Below are positions 1-10,943 of a stretch of 64,000 bases of DNA, piece after piece. Each line of letters starts with the position of its first letter. Positions within the stretch are counted from its first letter, which is position 1. The notes below the pieces were generated by a model, which saw only the letters and a program-made list of their open reading frames with translations, ran no database searches and was not told the DNA's origin. Source of the stretch: Armigeres subalbatus (lineage: Eukaryota > Arthropoda > Insecta > Diptera > Culicidae). The position numbers and the translations under genes were made by a program. The DNA lies in the NCBI RefSeq assembly GCF_024139115.2, contig NC_085139.1, forward strand, positions 3,790,033 through 3,854,032, read 5' to 3'.

Positions 1-522
1 CAATGGTTCGGAAACAGCAAACATCCCGTCGCATCGTTGGCCACCACTGATCCACCATACGAACAGTCAAGTTAGGTTAGGAACTGATGGTTAGTTAGTG
101 GCTACATTCCTGATCGTAAATATTGAACTAACTTCTGGAAATGCCTCACTATCCGGACTATGTCGATTGAAACAAACATTTTTGAATTATGTGACCTCAT
201 AGGGATTTTCTAGGAAGAATTGATTAAAGTTTAAGTTTTCTCAACATAAAATTAATTTTGTGAATATAAAAAACGTAGGTATAGCGGATAAGATTTACTT
301 GTAATTGTATAGCTCTTCAAATGATGTTTCAAACTTAGGGCCGACGGTGTACATATGCAGCAATTGATGAATGGGTTCCTGTTGATGCTGCTGGTTCGTT
401 TCTGCCCTGCGGCTGCATGGTCTATCCAATCGCACCGGTTTACCACGTGAAGCCGAGCTTTACACATTGAGGCATTCCACGGAAGCATGTCAGTCGATCC
501 TGAGCGACCATTTCGAAAATAT
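1..522. other. non-coding flank, nothing recognised
   Basis: There is no coding signal I can support here. The sequence lies left of a large inverted-repeat transposon and is presumably mbc intron or upstream DNA. Short open frames have no recognisable composition or splice context. Confidence 0.4.
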
Positions 523-1034
523 TTGAAACTCTGCACAGTTTTTCAATTTCATCTAAATCGTCATTTTCGATATCAAATCTTCATATTGAGTCACGACTAA
601 CTTTTCAAAAGGGTGTATGTGAAAATGGTTCAAAAATATTTAAAAGCTGCACAGCAAAAACGGAATGTTCGATTTTTATGATTTTTTTCAGCAAAGTTAG
701 ACAACTAAATGGTGATTCTTAAGAAAATGTGCACAGTAAAAAAAATTTTTTGCCTTTAAAAATATCATTTTTGTCACAAAACTCAAATATCTCAAAACCC
801 TATCTTTTTTCGAACGTAATTTTTTAGGAAAACGGTCCATTATATTAGCTATCTACCATAAAAATTTGGTGATGGTAAACTAATAAACAAAAAAGTTATG
901 ACATTTCAAACATTTCACAATTTTCACATTTAGTAAAAAAATTTTTTTCTGTGTAAGTTATTTCGAGAATTGCAGTTTGATGCAGATTTTATTGTTAAGG
1001 GACGTGATTTAAACAAGTTGTTTTCATGATATTT
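523..1034 (+). repeat. left terminal inverted repeat of the 3.8-kb transposon
   Basis: This arm is the reverse complement of 3822-4347 with scattered mismatches and small indels. It includes the shared blocks around 880-960 and the stretch near 1000-1034 that ends at a CATGATATT motif. Confidence 0.85.
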
Positions 1035-1500
1035 TGATTTAATTATTCATAGCATCTATAAGAAACTTAGACACGATCCAGTGTTGTGATCAAAAGTATT
1101 GATAGTGTCATAATTTTCATTGCACGTGACTGGCGAAAAATTCTTTTAATAGTGTTGAAACCTGTTGATAATAACGTTGATAGAAACATATCAGAAATGT
1201 TATTTTTAAGACAAAAGCTGCAAAATCAAAGATTTATATACACGTGTACGTCTATAGTTTACCTGCAAAAATATACCTCTTAGAGAATAGACTTTATGAT
1301 CGGGAGGAAACGGGTATCTTCAACAACAACAAATGCATGATAGGTACATACCATGACAATGCTCACGAAAAAGCAAAAAATTACTACTACTAAGGTTGTT
1401 AAAGATCTTATAGTAATTTTTTCTTCAGTCAAACAAATGACACCAAACTAGTCAGTAAAAACTTAAAAGTGATTTTGTTTATTGAAATATTACGAACAAC

Positions 1501-3604
1501 ATGAGTAGCCGCTTTCTCAACTGTTGTAGGCCGTTTGATGGAAAAAGTGTTCAAAAGAGTTACGAAATCTCACCGAAAGCACCATAGATAAACTGAAAGC
1601 GACTGGTTATGCTCCAATGTCCACATTGAATACAAATTTACGCATTTGCACGTCCTGCCGTCTAAACGTTGACAAAAGAGCAATCTGTATATCATCGGTT
1701 GAGCAGAGCGCAGGAAGTTCGAAAACGACAGCAACTGAGGAATTGCCAGATGTATCGACAACAACTGAGGAATTACCAGAAGTATTAAGTGCTGAGAGCC
1801 TTGCCACCGTACCATCAGCGAAATCTGTTTCAACAAATCAATCGGAAGATGAGTGTATCCAAAAGGTCAACATCGAACGCATTAACGAGGGCATAGCTGG
1901 GATAAAAGTGACTCTGATGGAGTAAGATGGACTGCGTTTATTACCCGGAGAAAAAATACCGTGAAATAAACGAAGCTGTACGAAGAAACCTCTTCAAATT
2001 AGGGATCTGATGATGTGGAAAATACAGACTACGATTAGGTAATTATAAATATGAAGGAAAGGTTCTCGAATGCAGCCACGACAAGGAAAGAAAAATTATT
2101 GATTTTGTCGATGCTGCCAAGTTCGTGGTCTATTCAGGATGCCATTGATGAGTTCAAAACCAATAGAAATACAGTAAAAGAGGCAAAACAATTGAAGAAT
2201 AACTGTCTTTCAACCAAAAATACTAGGTCTAGTACTGCATTAACAGATGAGACAAAAGAAATAGTAGTTCAATATTTTGAAGATGATGAAGTAAGTCGAG
2301 CTATGCCTGGTCAAAAAGATTATGTATCAATAAAAAAGTTGGAAAGCGTCAAGCAATCCAAAAACGATTAATGATGACGACTTTGAAAGAAGCGTACACA
2401 CGCTTCAAGGAAATTCACGATAATATTAAAATAGGTTTTTCCTCATTTGCAAGCCTTCGGCCAAGGCAATGTAAGCTTCTTTCCAATTCAGGAACACATA
2501 ATGTGTGTGTGTGCACAAACCATGAGAATATTAATCTTATTTTACATAGTTTGAAAAGAATCAATTTAACAAAGGATATTAAAATGTTAACTGGTAGTCT
2601 TTTGTGTGAAAATACAACATCAAATTGCTATCTACGATCTTGTTCGGATTGTCCAGATTCTTCATCATTGGAAAATACTTTATTCGCTGAGTTTGAAGAA
2701 AAATATATTGATCAGTTATCATTTGAGCAATGGGTGACCACGGATAGGTGTGACATAGAAACTATTGTAAAACCTGTAGATGAGTTTGTGTCATATTTTT
2801 GCTTGAAATTAGAAAGTTTAATCCCTCACGATTTCATTAAAACAGAACAATCCAGCTTTTTAAAAAATACGAAAAATACATTACAAAATGGTGAATTTTT
2901 AGTCATTTGTGATTTTTCTGAAAATTACAGCTTTGTATTGCAAGATGAAGTGCAGTCCCATCACTGGAACGTACAACAAGCTACAATTCATCCATTCGTT
3001 ATTTATTTTAATGGAACACTTAAGTTTTATTATAATTTCCGAAGATTTAAGACACGATTCAGTATCCGTAAACTTGTTCATTGAAAAAATGATTAACTTT
3101 TTACGCGTTGATAAGCATAAAGAAGTCAAAAAGATATATTTCATGTCTGATGGAGCAGCGTCGCAGTACAAAAATCGTAAGAATTTTTCGAGCCTATGTC
3201 AATTTAAATCAATGTACGGAATTGATGCAGAATGGCATTTTTTTGCTACATCACATGGCAAAGGTCCTTGTGATGCTATTGGAGGAACAATAAAGCGCAT
3301 AGCCACAAGAGCAAGTTTAGCCAAAGAACGTGAGCATCCAATTAAAACTGCGAAAGAACTTTTTGATTGGGCAAATCGTAGAAAAGAAAAAGATTTAACC
3401 AAATTATCATTTTGTTTTACTACTACTGAAGAGTACGAAATAAAGGCTTCAGAGCTCAGCGAGCAATTTAATAACGCGAAAACGATCCAAGGAACCCAAA
3501 AATTTCACTGTTTCATTCCATTGTCGGAAAATAAAATTAAAGCAAAACTATACTCAAACTGTGCTGATAATAATTCAAAAGTGTTCGATATTTTAAAAAA
3601 TTGA
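1501..3604 (+). pseudogene. broken transposase-like gene with CC/CxxC finger and candidate D-D-D core
   Basis: Open segments in different frames together look like one protein: an N-terminal piece from ATG 1501 with a CC pair, then RICTSC at about 1643, a middle piece 2051-2371, a piece 2371-3084 and a final piece 2909-3604. There is a stop near 1590 and frame changes near 1590, 2340 and 3020, so this copy cannot make a full protein. The CC...CxxC arrangement suggests an N-terminal zinc-binding DNA-binding domain. A Cys-rich CVCTNH motif lies near 2510. Candidate catalytic acidic residues are D in CDFSEN (2911-2913), D in SDGAAS (3149-3151) and D in HGKGPCD (3272-3274). I have a general recollection of similar SDGA/HGKG proteins in other insects, but no named family. 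The catalytic assignment is inference. Confidence 0.6.
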
Positions 3605-3821
3605 ATAAAAATAAATAAAAATAAGTATTAATAAACTGTTTTCATGATATCATAACCCATACCAAAAGTCAAACCCAAAACTCTTAGAGATTCTATACCA
3701 ACAGTAGGTAACTGCCACATCTAATTTGATACTTAGGATAATATTAATTCATTTTTATTTATTTATACATATAATATTTATACATATAATATACATAATA
3801 TCGATGAATACATAAATATGG

Positions 3822-4347
3822 AATATCATACAAACAACTTGTTTAACTCACGCAAGGCCCTTAACAATAAAATCAGCATCAAACTGCGATTCTTGAAAAA
3901 AAAAATACACGGAAATTTTTTTTTGTTTACTGTATGTGAAAATTGTGAAATGTTTGAAATGTCATAACTTTTTTGTTTATTAGTTTACCATCACCAAATT
4001 TTTATGGTAGATAGCTAATATAATGGACCGTTTTCCCTAAAAAAATTACGTTCGAAAAAAGATAGGGTTTTGAGATATTTGAGTTTTTGTGACAAAAATG
4101 ATATTTTTAAAGGCAAACAAAAATTTTTTTTACTGTGCACATTTTCTTAAGAATCACCATTTAGTTGTCTAACTTTGCTGAAAAAATCATAACAATCGAA
4201 CATTCCGTTTTTGCTGTGCAGCTTTTTAAATATTTTTGAACCATTTTCACATACACCCTTTTGAAAAGTTAGTCGTGACTCAATATGAAGATTTGATATC
4301 GAAAAATGACGATTTAGATGAAATTGAAAAACTGTGCAAAGTTTCAA
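3822..4347 (-). repeat. right terminal inverted repeat of the 3.8-kb transposon
   Basis: This is the inverted copy of 523-1034. The arm begins at an AATATCAT motif and ends with GTTTCAA at 4347. Confidence 0.85.
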
Positions 4348-4609
4348 CTCAATAGAAAATCATGAATTAAAAATTTTCTTAAATTTTGAAGCTGTTGCTT
4401 GGAATCGCTCTATTTGCAATGCTGATGATACGCGGCGTTGGTTCTTCTTCATCCATCTAAATCCATAGCGATGGGAATTCAAGGGCGACCGAGTGATTGT
4501 GTTGGGGGAACAGCGCGAATCCCCCACTCACTGTGGCCGCCACACACTATTTGACCCAATCTAATCTGCGTATTTGTCCTCTTTTCATTTATGTTTTTAT
4601 TATGTTCAG
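4348..4609. other. mbc intron 3' portion and acceptor
   Basis: This is non-coding DNA ending in a pyrimidine-rich tract and a CAG acceptor at 4607-4609, directly before the first recognised mbc exon. The upstream exon and start codon of mbc are not in the window. Confidence 0.6.
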
Positions 4610-4721
4610 CCAAAGCCAACTACTGCGAGTCGGACAAAGAGCACAGACTGGAACTGGACGTCGGCGATTCGGTGGTCATTCTGCAGGAAGCTGCCAGTTG
4701 GTACTACGGATACAATCGAAG
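4610..4721 (+). CDS. mbc: myoblast city (DOCK1/2/5-type Rac GEF), SH3-domain exon
   Basis: This is the first exon visible in the window of an insect DOCK1/2/5 orthologue. DOCK proteins activate Rac together with ELMO through a DHR-2 domain. In flies, myoblast city is needed for myoblast fusion and cell migration. The exon reads two bases of a split codon, then KANYCESDKEH, LELDVGDSVVIL and SWYYGYNR, the middle of an N-terminal SH3 domain (ALYDY-like start, acidic L-D-x-GD turn, WYxGY). The acceptor CAG is at 4607-4609 and the donor GTAAGT at 4722. It ends with two bases of a codon (AG) that are completed by T at 17837. Orthology rests on later exons that match DOCK1 better than DOCK3/4, for instance KATIPIFFDMMQCE and the RRPFGVA motif. 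The first exon(s) with the ATG are outside the window. Confidence 0.9.
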
Positions 4722-5579
4722 GTAAGTCGATTATTGTTTTAGCATGGATTGGGTACTGAAGGGAGGTTTGATCTCTTTATCAGATTTTTGCTGAGCCTTC
4801 TAGCTTTTCAATGATATGCAAATATTCCTATTTTGTGCAATTAGCGTAATAGTAATGAGCCGAAACAGAAAAGAATGCGTATTCATGCATATTTTTCTAA
4901 AGGTTTTTAAAATAGTATTAAAATCTAGTATACAAATTCAGGTGGACTAGTTTACGGGTTTTTATTTAGTGTGGAGAAACTGGAGCAATCAAATTCTTCA
5001 TAAGAAATCGTTTTTACACATTTTAGTATTTGGCATCTAACCAACTCTGCCAGATAGACAGTTCGGCAAGTAGATCATTTGATTTTTGAAAACGAGATAA
5101 CAATATTTTCACATGGTGCCACAAAAGTTTATTTCAATTGATTGTTGATTGTCGGTACAAAAACAGTTTCTTTTATATGTATGCACTTCGCAAAATAGGT
5201 TGATCTGTTTTTCCTTTACTGGCATGTTGATAAATATTATTGAAACTTTGAAAGAATGTCGTGAATTTGCAATGGGCTCATTCATGAACAACAATTGTGA
5301 GCATAAACTTGATACAAATGAGCTTCTATCGAAATTTAATTTTCATGTGCCATCGAGACCCTTACGCCAACGAGAATCATTCGCAAACATCTTATACCGT
5401 AATAACTATGCAAAATTTACACACCGCAATTCTATTGAATTCACATTTCCTAAGAACAATACCTTTGCATTGTTGCGATAAGCAACAGATTCCCATTTAA
5501 TAAGGGGCAGTATTACAATATGACTCATTAAATATTATTATATCAACGAACTAGAATTTAAGATATGTACAGTAGGTTG
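4722..5579. other. mbc intron, no gene recognised
   Basis: This is AT-rich DNA after the donor at 4722. A 110-codon open frame at 5149-5481 has no recognisable domain and no splice support; I treat it as chance. Confidence 0.5.
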
Positions 5580-8264
5580 CCAATGGAATGTATGGGAAAA
5601 AAATTGTCATCGAATTTCAAAAAACGACATTGCTCACAAGTTTCATTACCCCGAAATATGACCCCATGAAAAATTTGACCTCAATCGGACATGATTTAGG
5701 GGTGCCTAAAATTCAAAAAATGAAAAATGAAATTTTTTCCAAGGAAAAATCGAAAATCAAATTTTTGATTTTGATGTCAAATGACTTAAAAATGTATGAA
5801 ACGGCGAAATCTGATGTCATCTAAAAAAAAATGAAAGAAAATCTATTTTTTCTCTTAGTGGGAAATGATTTCAGATGATGAAATTTTTTTTCACCGAATT
5901 TTAGCACCGGACGATACGCAAACGTTTTCGTAGCCAAAAATATCCCATATGGTGACCATATGGTATCCTAAAGGAGGACATGTCCTCTTTTTTCATTAAA
6001 AACCAGATGTCCTCCTTTTGCGCTAAAATGTCCTCCTTTTTGGAAATTTTGAATATATACAATAATACAACAGAAGTCCATTCTGAACCAAAACATTCTA
6101 CACGTTTGCGTTTCTGTTTTTAATTCTGAAAATATTTTCCTTAAAGTTTTGCAATAAAATAATGCAATATTGATGTAGAGGGTTCGACTGATGTTGGTGT
6201 ATCGTCCGGAAAAATCTAAAACATTCGTTTTGATTATCCAAGACTGCAACGCCGTGAGTTACAGCAATACAGTGGTAAAAAATGTCAGAAGCATCGGAAT
6301 TGTGAGGAATGGATTAGAAAAAAACCCATCAAATTGTCTTTTAAACGCATTGCACGGTATGCTTCTTGAATATATCATGCAGAGAGCAGTCACCTTGCCC
6401 TGCCTAGAATGGAATGGAAATATCTAAAACTAATCTGAACAGTTTTGAGTTTCTTTAGTCTAAATATACAGTTTAGAATTTGTTCAATTGAGGAATTTAT
6501 GGTCATACAGTTAACGGTATCATTCTAATTCACAAGCAAATAAGGATGATAGTGTTAAGAAAACACGGAACACCTAGTTTAAGAGATGAATGCACGTATT
6601 AGATAATTAGCAAACAAAATTAGTTTAAAAAAATCTAATTCACATGCCTTAAATTGTAATTTTCAATGGCATTTAAGAAAAAAACTCGCTGGACAACTAA
6701 GTATCTTGTACTAGGCCTTTATAGAACCTAATGTTCGGTCAGTTGTTTACTTTTGCAATGAACATTCAGAATTATTAACAATGAAACTTGTTAGAATTCT
6801 GTGGAATATCGCTGAAAATGCCAGCATAATAATATTCAACATTTGTTCGTAACTGGTTTTAAAATTAGTTGAAGCTAAAATCTTTCTATTAAAAAGAGGT
6901 TGCTGATTGTGCTTACTTAGAAAGTGCTTTATGTAGACTATAGTGATAGTCGAAGATGTTCCATCTGGACTTGATAAAGTAATCTGTTATGTTATCAAAA
7001 TAGAAGTGTTGTGTTTGTGTTGTACTTGCCTCGATTTACAAAAACTTCTTCCAATAGTCTTTAGAGTGCAAACATCTAACAAATATAATATTCTTAATCA
7101 TATAAAAAACTTAAAATCGATGGATATTTTAATGTCCTCCAGTATTTATTTGAACTTTAGAAGTGAAAGCAGTCACACTGTTAGTATTATTATTTTTCAT
7201 AAAATGGTGGATATTCTGTTTGTTGGGGAATATTTGCCATTGTTTCCCAAGTCATCTAATTTGCCGTCGTTAACCATACGACCATTAACCATCTTCGTAA
7301 GTTCATGTTTCATTTGCGAACTGAGAAACAAACTACTAAACAAAGTGCGCAATTAACAACAGAAGCGTTGATAGCTGTATGGAAACGATAGCTGTATGGA
7401 AAGGAAAACAAATTAATCAAGTTATTGGTAATAGGACAATTGAATTTAAAATTTTGCGTTACTATAAAAATTGGAGAGATCTACAGAAAAATAGGCTGCT
7501 CATGTCGATGGCTGAACTTGAAAAGAGACAATTCTTTACTGATTCGATGGGAGATTTATTCGTTATCTGCAAGAAGTGTAAGCAAGCAATGCGCAACTTA
7601 TTGAGAATAAAAAAAAACAATGTGTCAATATAACAACTCGTTTTTTAACATTACTCACGTAATTTCTTGAATTACTTTCCAAACTCCTTTACTTAATTAT
7701 TTTACAAATCAGGATTATCTATTTCACTTAAGATCTAAACCCAAAGTTTTTTTTTACGTCGATATTTTCCAATGTAAATCAAAACCGCGGTAAAATAAAC
7801 CTTTGTGTAATAAACATTGCCTCGCAATCTGATAATTTTCTCCGTAAATCTGATCTCAAAGTTTTTAAAGTTACAAGAAATTCAAAATGTTGATAGCGAT
7901 CTAAATCATGTCCGATGGAGCTCAAATTTTGCGTAGGGGCATATTATAGGGCTTAGAAAATGCTTGCGTAACGTCCGGTTTTTAAATTTGATGAAACATT
8001 GTTTTCGCCATTAGATTTTTTTTGAAGTCCCAAAACAGTCGTTTCATGTTTCAGTTTCATGCATTTTGAGTCCTTTGGCATCAAAAAACAAAAAAATGAT
8101 TTACCCCAGTGTTAATTTTTTTTGATTAATTTTGAGCAACCCTAAATCATGTCCGATTTAGCTCAAATTCTGCATTGGGGGATATTTTTGGCCATGGCCA
8201 TTCGATGGAAAAAAGTTCCAAAAAACCGATTTCTTCAAAACAAATTTTTTTTTTGAATAACATC
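5580..8264. mobile_element. old diverged element: inverted repeat pair around about 2 kb of decayed DNA
   Basis: About 365 bp at 5580-5945 (+) and 7890-8264 (inverted) share ordered blocks: CGGACATGATTTAGGG, a TTTTTGAT...AAATG(A/G)CT block, and ACCGGACG-TACGCAA. The two arms are clearly related but diverged. They may be the TIRs of one old transposon or two oppositely placed MITE copies. The interior (about 6180-7640) has short open frames, including 6943-7356 and 7379-7633, with no domain I recognise. A small GTCCTCCTTTT motif repeats at 5970-6040. Confidence 0.4.
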
Positions 8265-8639
8265 AGATCTCGATGTTAGCATGAAAAATCAGCAATAAAT
8301 TAATTTGACATTGATGGCTAGTTTTGTTTGTCGCGTAAGAGTATGCTAGAAAACTTTCCCATTTCTCCCTTTTATTTGGAAAGGAACTCGTATTCTCTCG
8401 TGTGTTATGAAAAGTATTACAAAAAATAATATTTTCCATATCTTCGCACTCTCCCAAAACGCTCATACATGCACACAGCACTATTTGTCAAGCTAAGTCT
8501 ATTATTATATAGCATTATGGGACTCCAGAACTTCCATCAAGTCATATGTTCTCTTCCTATACAAGACTGATGCATGCCTTAAAATAAAGAATCAAAGAGA
8601 GGAAAAATGTTTGATTTTTGAAAAGGATTCATTTTGAAA
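8265..8639. other. intron DNA without recognised features
   Basis: This is AT-rich sequence with no open frame of note. I see nothing to annotate. Confidence 0.4.
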
Positions 8640-9560
8640 AATGGATTATATTTTCGCTTGCCTTCAACGTCTCCCCTTGCATTGAACCGAGTAAATATTA
8701 GAATTGAAAGAAGGAGTCATAGCCTTCCTTGCTTCTGCTGGGCAAATGCATCCTTCGAAATCAGTTCTGCTGGGCAAATCACTTCCTTAAACTGAACAAA
8801 TGCTAAAATTGAAAGAAGGATCTATATCGTCTCTTGTCGTCTGCCGGGCAAATGCTAGAATAAATCATATTATATCTTCCCTATCCTTAAATCAAGCAAA
8901 TGCCTGAATTGGAAGAAGGACCCATATCCTCTCTTTCCTTCAGCCGGCCAAATGCATCATTCAAAAGAAGGGATCTTATCTTCCCACGGCTTAAACCCAC
9001 AAAATTCCTAAATTAGAAGAAGGGAGGGACCAAACCGTCTCTTTTCATCTGCCGGGCAAATGCATCCTGTGAATGAAGGAACCATAGCATCTTTTGCCGT
9101 CTATCGAGAAGATGTATCCTTTGAAAGAAGGGATCATACTACCGTGGACCCCCGATAATTTGAACGGTACCTCATTCAAATTAACGGGGTTCATTTTTAA
9201 TTTGATCTTCTAGTTACTCTATTTGCATCAGAAAAACTGGTTTCTGGCCGCTCTCTTTGCTGGTTTGTTTTAATTCTGCGTTCCGTTTCACGATGTTTCA
9301 TTTTTCTTCTCTCGATTCCACGTGCTAAATGACGTTTGAATTATTTTTAATTTGAACGATGTTCAAACCAACGGGGTTCAAATTAAAAAGTGTTCAGATT
9401 AAAAGCGGTCATATTACCGGGGGTCCACGGTATACCTTGCCTTTAACCGAGTGAATGCCTGAATGGAAAGCAGGAACCATATCGTCTTTTGCCTTCTGAC
9501 GGGAAAATGAATTCTTGAAAGAATAGATCATATCTTCCCTTGCCTTTCTTCTTCTTCTTG
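8640..9560. repeat. degenerate minisatellite, period about 115 bp
   Basis: Alternating half-units recur: a GCCGGGCAAATGCATCC segment followed by GAAAGAAGGGATCATAT, then CTTGCCTTTAACCGAG followed by GAATTGAAAGAAGGACC. At least seven diverged copies are visible. The array is interrupted by the MITE at 9142-9430. Confidence 0.75.
9142..9430. mobile_element. MITE with TA duplication, CCGTGGACCCCCG termini
   Basis: The ends are CCGTGGACCCCCGATAA and its imperfect complement ...CCGGGGGTCCACGG, flanked by TA on both sides (9140-9141 and 9431-9432). There are further inverted matches around the AACGGGGTTCAAATTA blocks. The TA duplication and short size fit a Tc1/mariner-type non-autonomous element. 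It sits inside one unit of the surrounding minisatellite, so it is younger than the array. Confidence 0.75.
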
Positions 9561-9815
9561 GCATTACATCCCCACACTGGGACAGAGCCGCCTCGCAGCT
9601 TAGTGTTAATTAAGCACTTCCACAGTTTTTAACTGCGAGGTTTCTTAGCCAGGTTACCATTTTTGCATTCGTATATCATGAGGCTAGCACGATGATACTT
9701 TTATGCCCAGGGAAGTCGAGACAATTTCCAATCCGAAAACTGCCTAGACCGGCACCGGGAATCGAACCCAGCCACCCTCAGCATGGTCTTGCTTTGTAGC
9801 CGCGCGGCTTACCGG
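9546..9815 (-). mobile_element. tRNA-derived SINE (Feilai-like)
   Basis: Read on the - strand, the element begins with GCCGCGCGGCTACAAAGC and has a clear Pol III B box GGTTCGATTCC (complement of 9758-9768). It runs through a tRNA-unrelated body and ends with GATGTAATGCCAAGAAGAAG and an AAG-rich tail. This matches my recollection of the Aedes SINE Feilai. The A box is poor. The family name is from memory, not a search. Confidence 0.7.
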
Positions 9816-10440
9816 CTTACAAGCTTGAATTTAAAACAAAACAATTCAAAGCATCTCTTTTAACATATTTAAGCGACTATGAACAATTGAACATATTATA
9901 CATGATTACACAACTATTATGCCAAATTACCATAATGCCAAACGGCTTTATGCCAAACAGCGTTATGCCAAATGTCCTGCCACCATAACTACACACTTTA
10001 AAAAACGTTAAAACTTGGTTGCTTATAAAAATAAGCTGGTCGATAAAACAGGACAAAGGACATCAGTCACGGCAGGCGGAAGTTCTTCTGCGGTGGAAGT
10101 CCCCATCGATAAACTTTGGCCCGGAGACTAGCTGTGGCTGTACGGATGACCAAGAATCCAATGTTTGAGTCACGATGTTTTCCGGAGTTCAATCACTGCA
10201 GCCAGTTAGCAAACCAGATATAACCAGCGCATAGCATCGATCTATACAACCGACCGAAAAGGAAAACTTTTCAGAGCGAAGGACTTCCGCAAAAAATCAT
10301 TTGGAGTTCGTCAGTTCAACGATGACAATATTTAAATCGCATTTAAAACAATAGAAAGAAAGTGTGGCACACTCTGATAGCAACAGATTTCGTATTCCTG
10401 CTACGCAGGACTCATCGATTGGTATCAATATAAAGCGACG
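9816..10440. other. intron DNA, no gene recognised
   Basis: A short phrase repeats near 9915-9985 (TGCCAAA...TATGCCAAA, three or four copies of about 17 bp). The rest shows no recognisable feature. Confidence 0.35.
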
Positions 10441-10943
10441 ATGTTAGCGAAGCTGGGGAGGAAACCCCTCCCCAGCAGACCCGGTTGAGATTATGGTTGA
10501 TGAGCAGAGGACTTACGACCAGGGTGGCCTGTTCACTGAGGGAGGGTGTGGACTTACAGCCCTGGAACGACCAGAGAGGCCCGCACGCCTCCGTGGGTGG
10601 TTATGCCCGGGTTGGGGTGCCCCGGAAGGCCCAAGCTGGATCTAGATCTGGTTGTACAGTCCTTCGTCTTTTTAGGAAGCAGATGAGGACAGATAGGCTA
10701 GCGGTATTGTCAGCTAAGGCATCTCGTATGTTTGTCGGTTCCACTGAGTTTTGTACTTCGCAGATGTCACAAATGGTCCGGTGGGGTATTCCGCCGAAAT
10801 TATGTGAGAATCGGGTGTGGCCGGTGCTGAGGCGGGAAATGACTTGCTAGTCCTTGAGACTGGGCTTGTCGCTCCGTGGTGCGTGACTGCGTGGTCCTAG
10901 AAGCAGCCCATTAGTTTCCCAATCCTGGAGACTGACTCTCGCC

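Larger units (their letters stand above)
523..4347 (+). mobile_element. DNA transposon with about 0.5-kb terminal inverted repeats, family unassigned
   Basis: The two ends are inverted copies of each other. The outer edge TTGAAACTCTGCACAG at 523 pairs with its reverse complement ending at 4347, and the pairing continues for about 510 bp on each side, including poly-A/T-rich subterminal DNA. The interior carries a broken transposase-like gene on the + strand. I could not find a convincing target-site duplication, so the exact outer boundary may be off by a few bases. Long TIRs around a single damaged transposase are typical of cut-and-paste transposons. I cannot name the superfamily from memory with confidence. 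Confidence 0.85.

Noticed and set aside
9700..9815. True tRNA gene
   Set aside because: Only the B box is good. The A box and cloverleaf are absent, and the body and AAG tail are those of a SINE.
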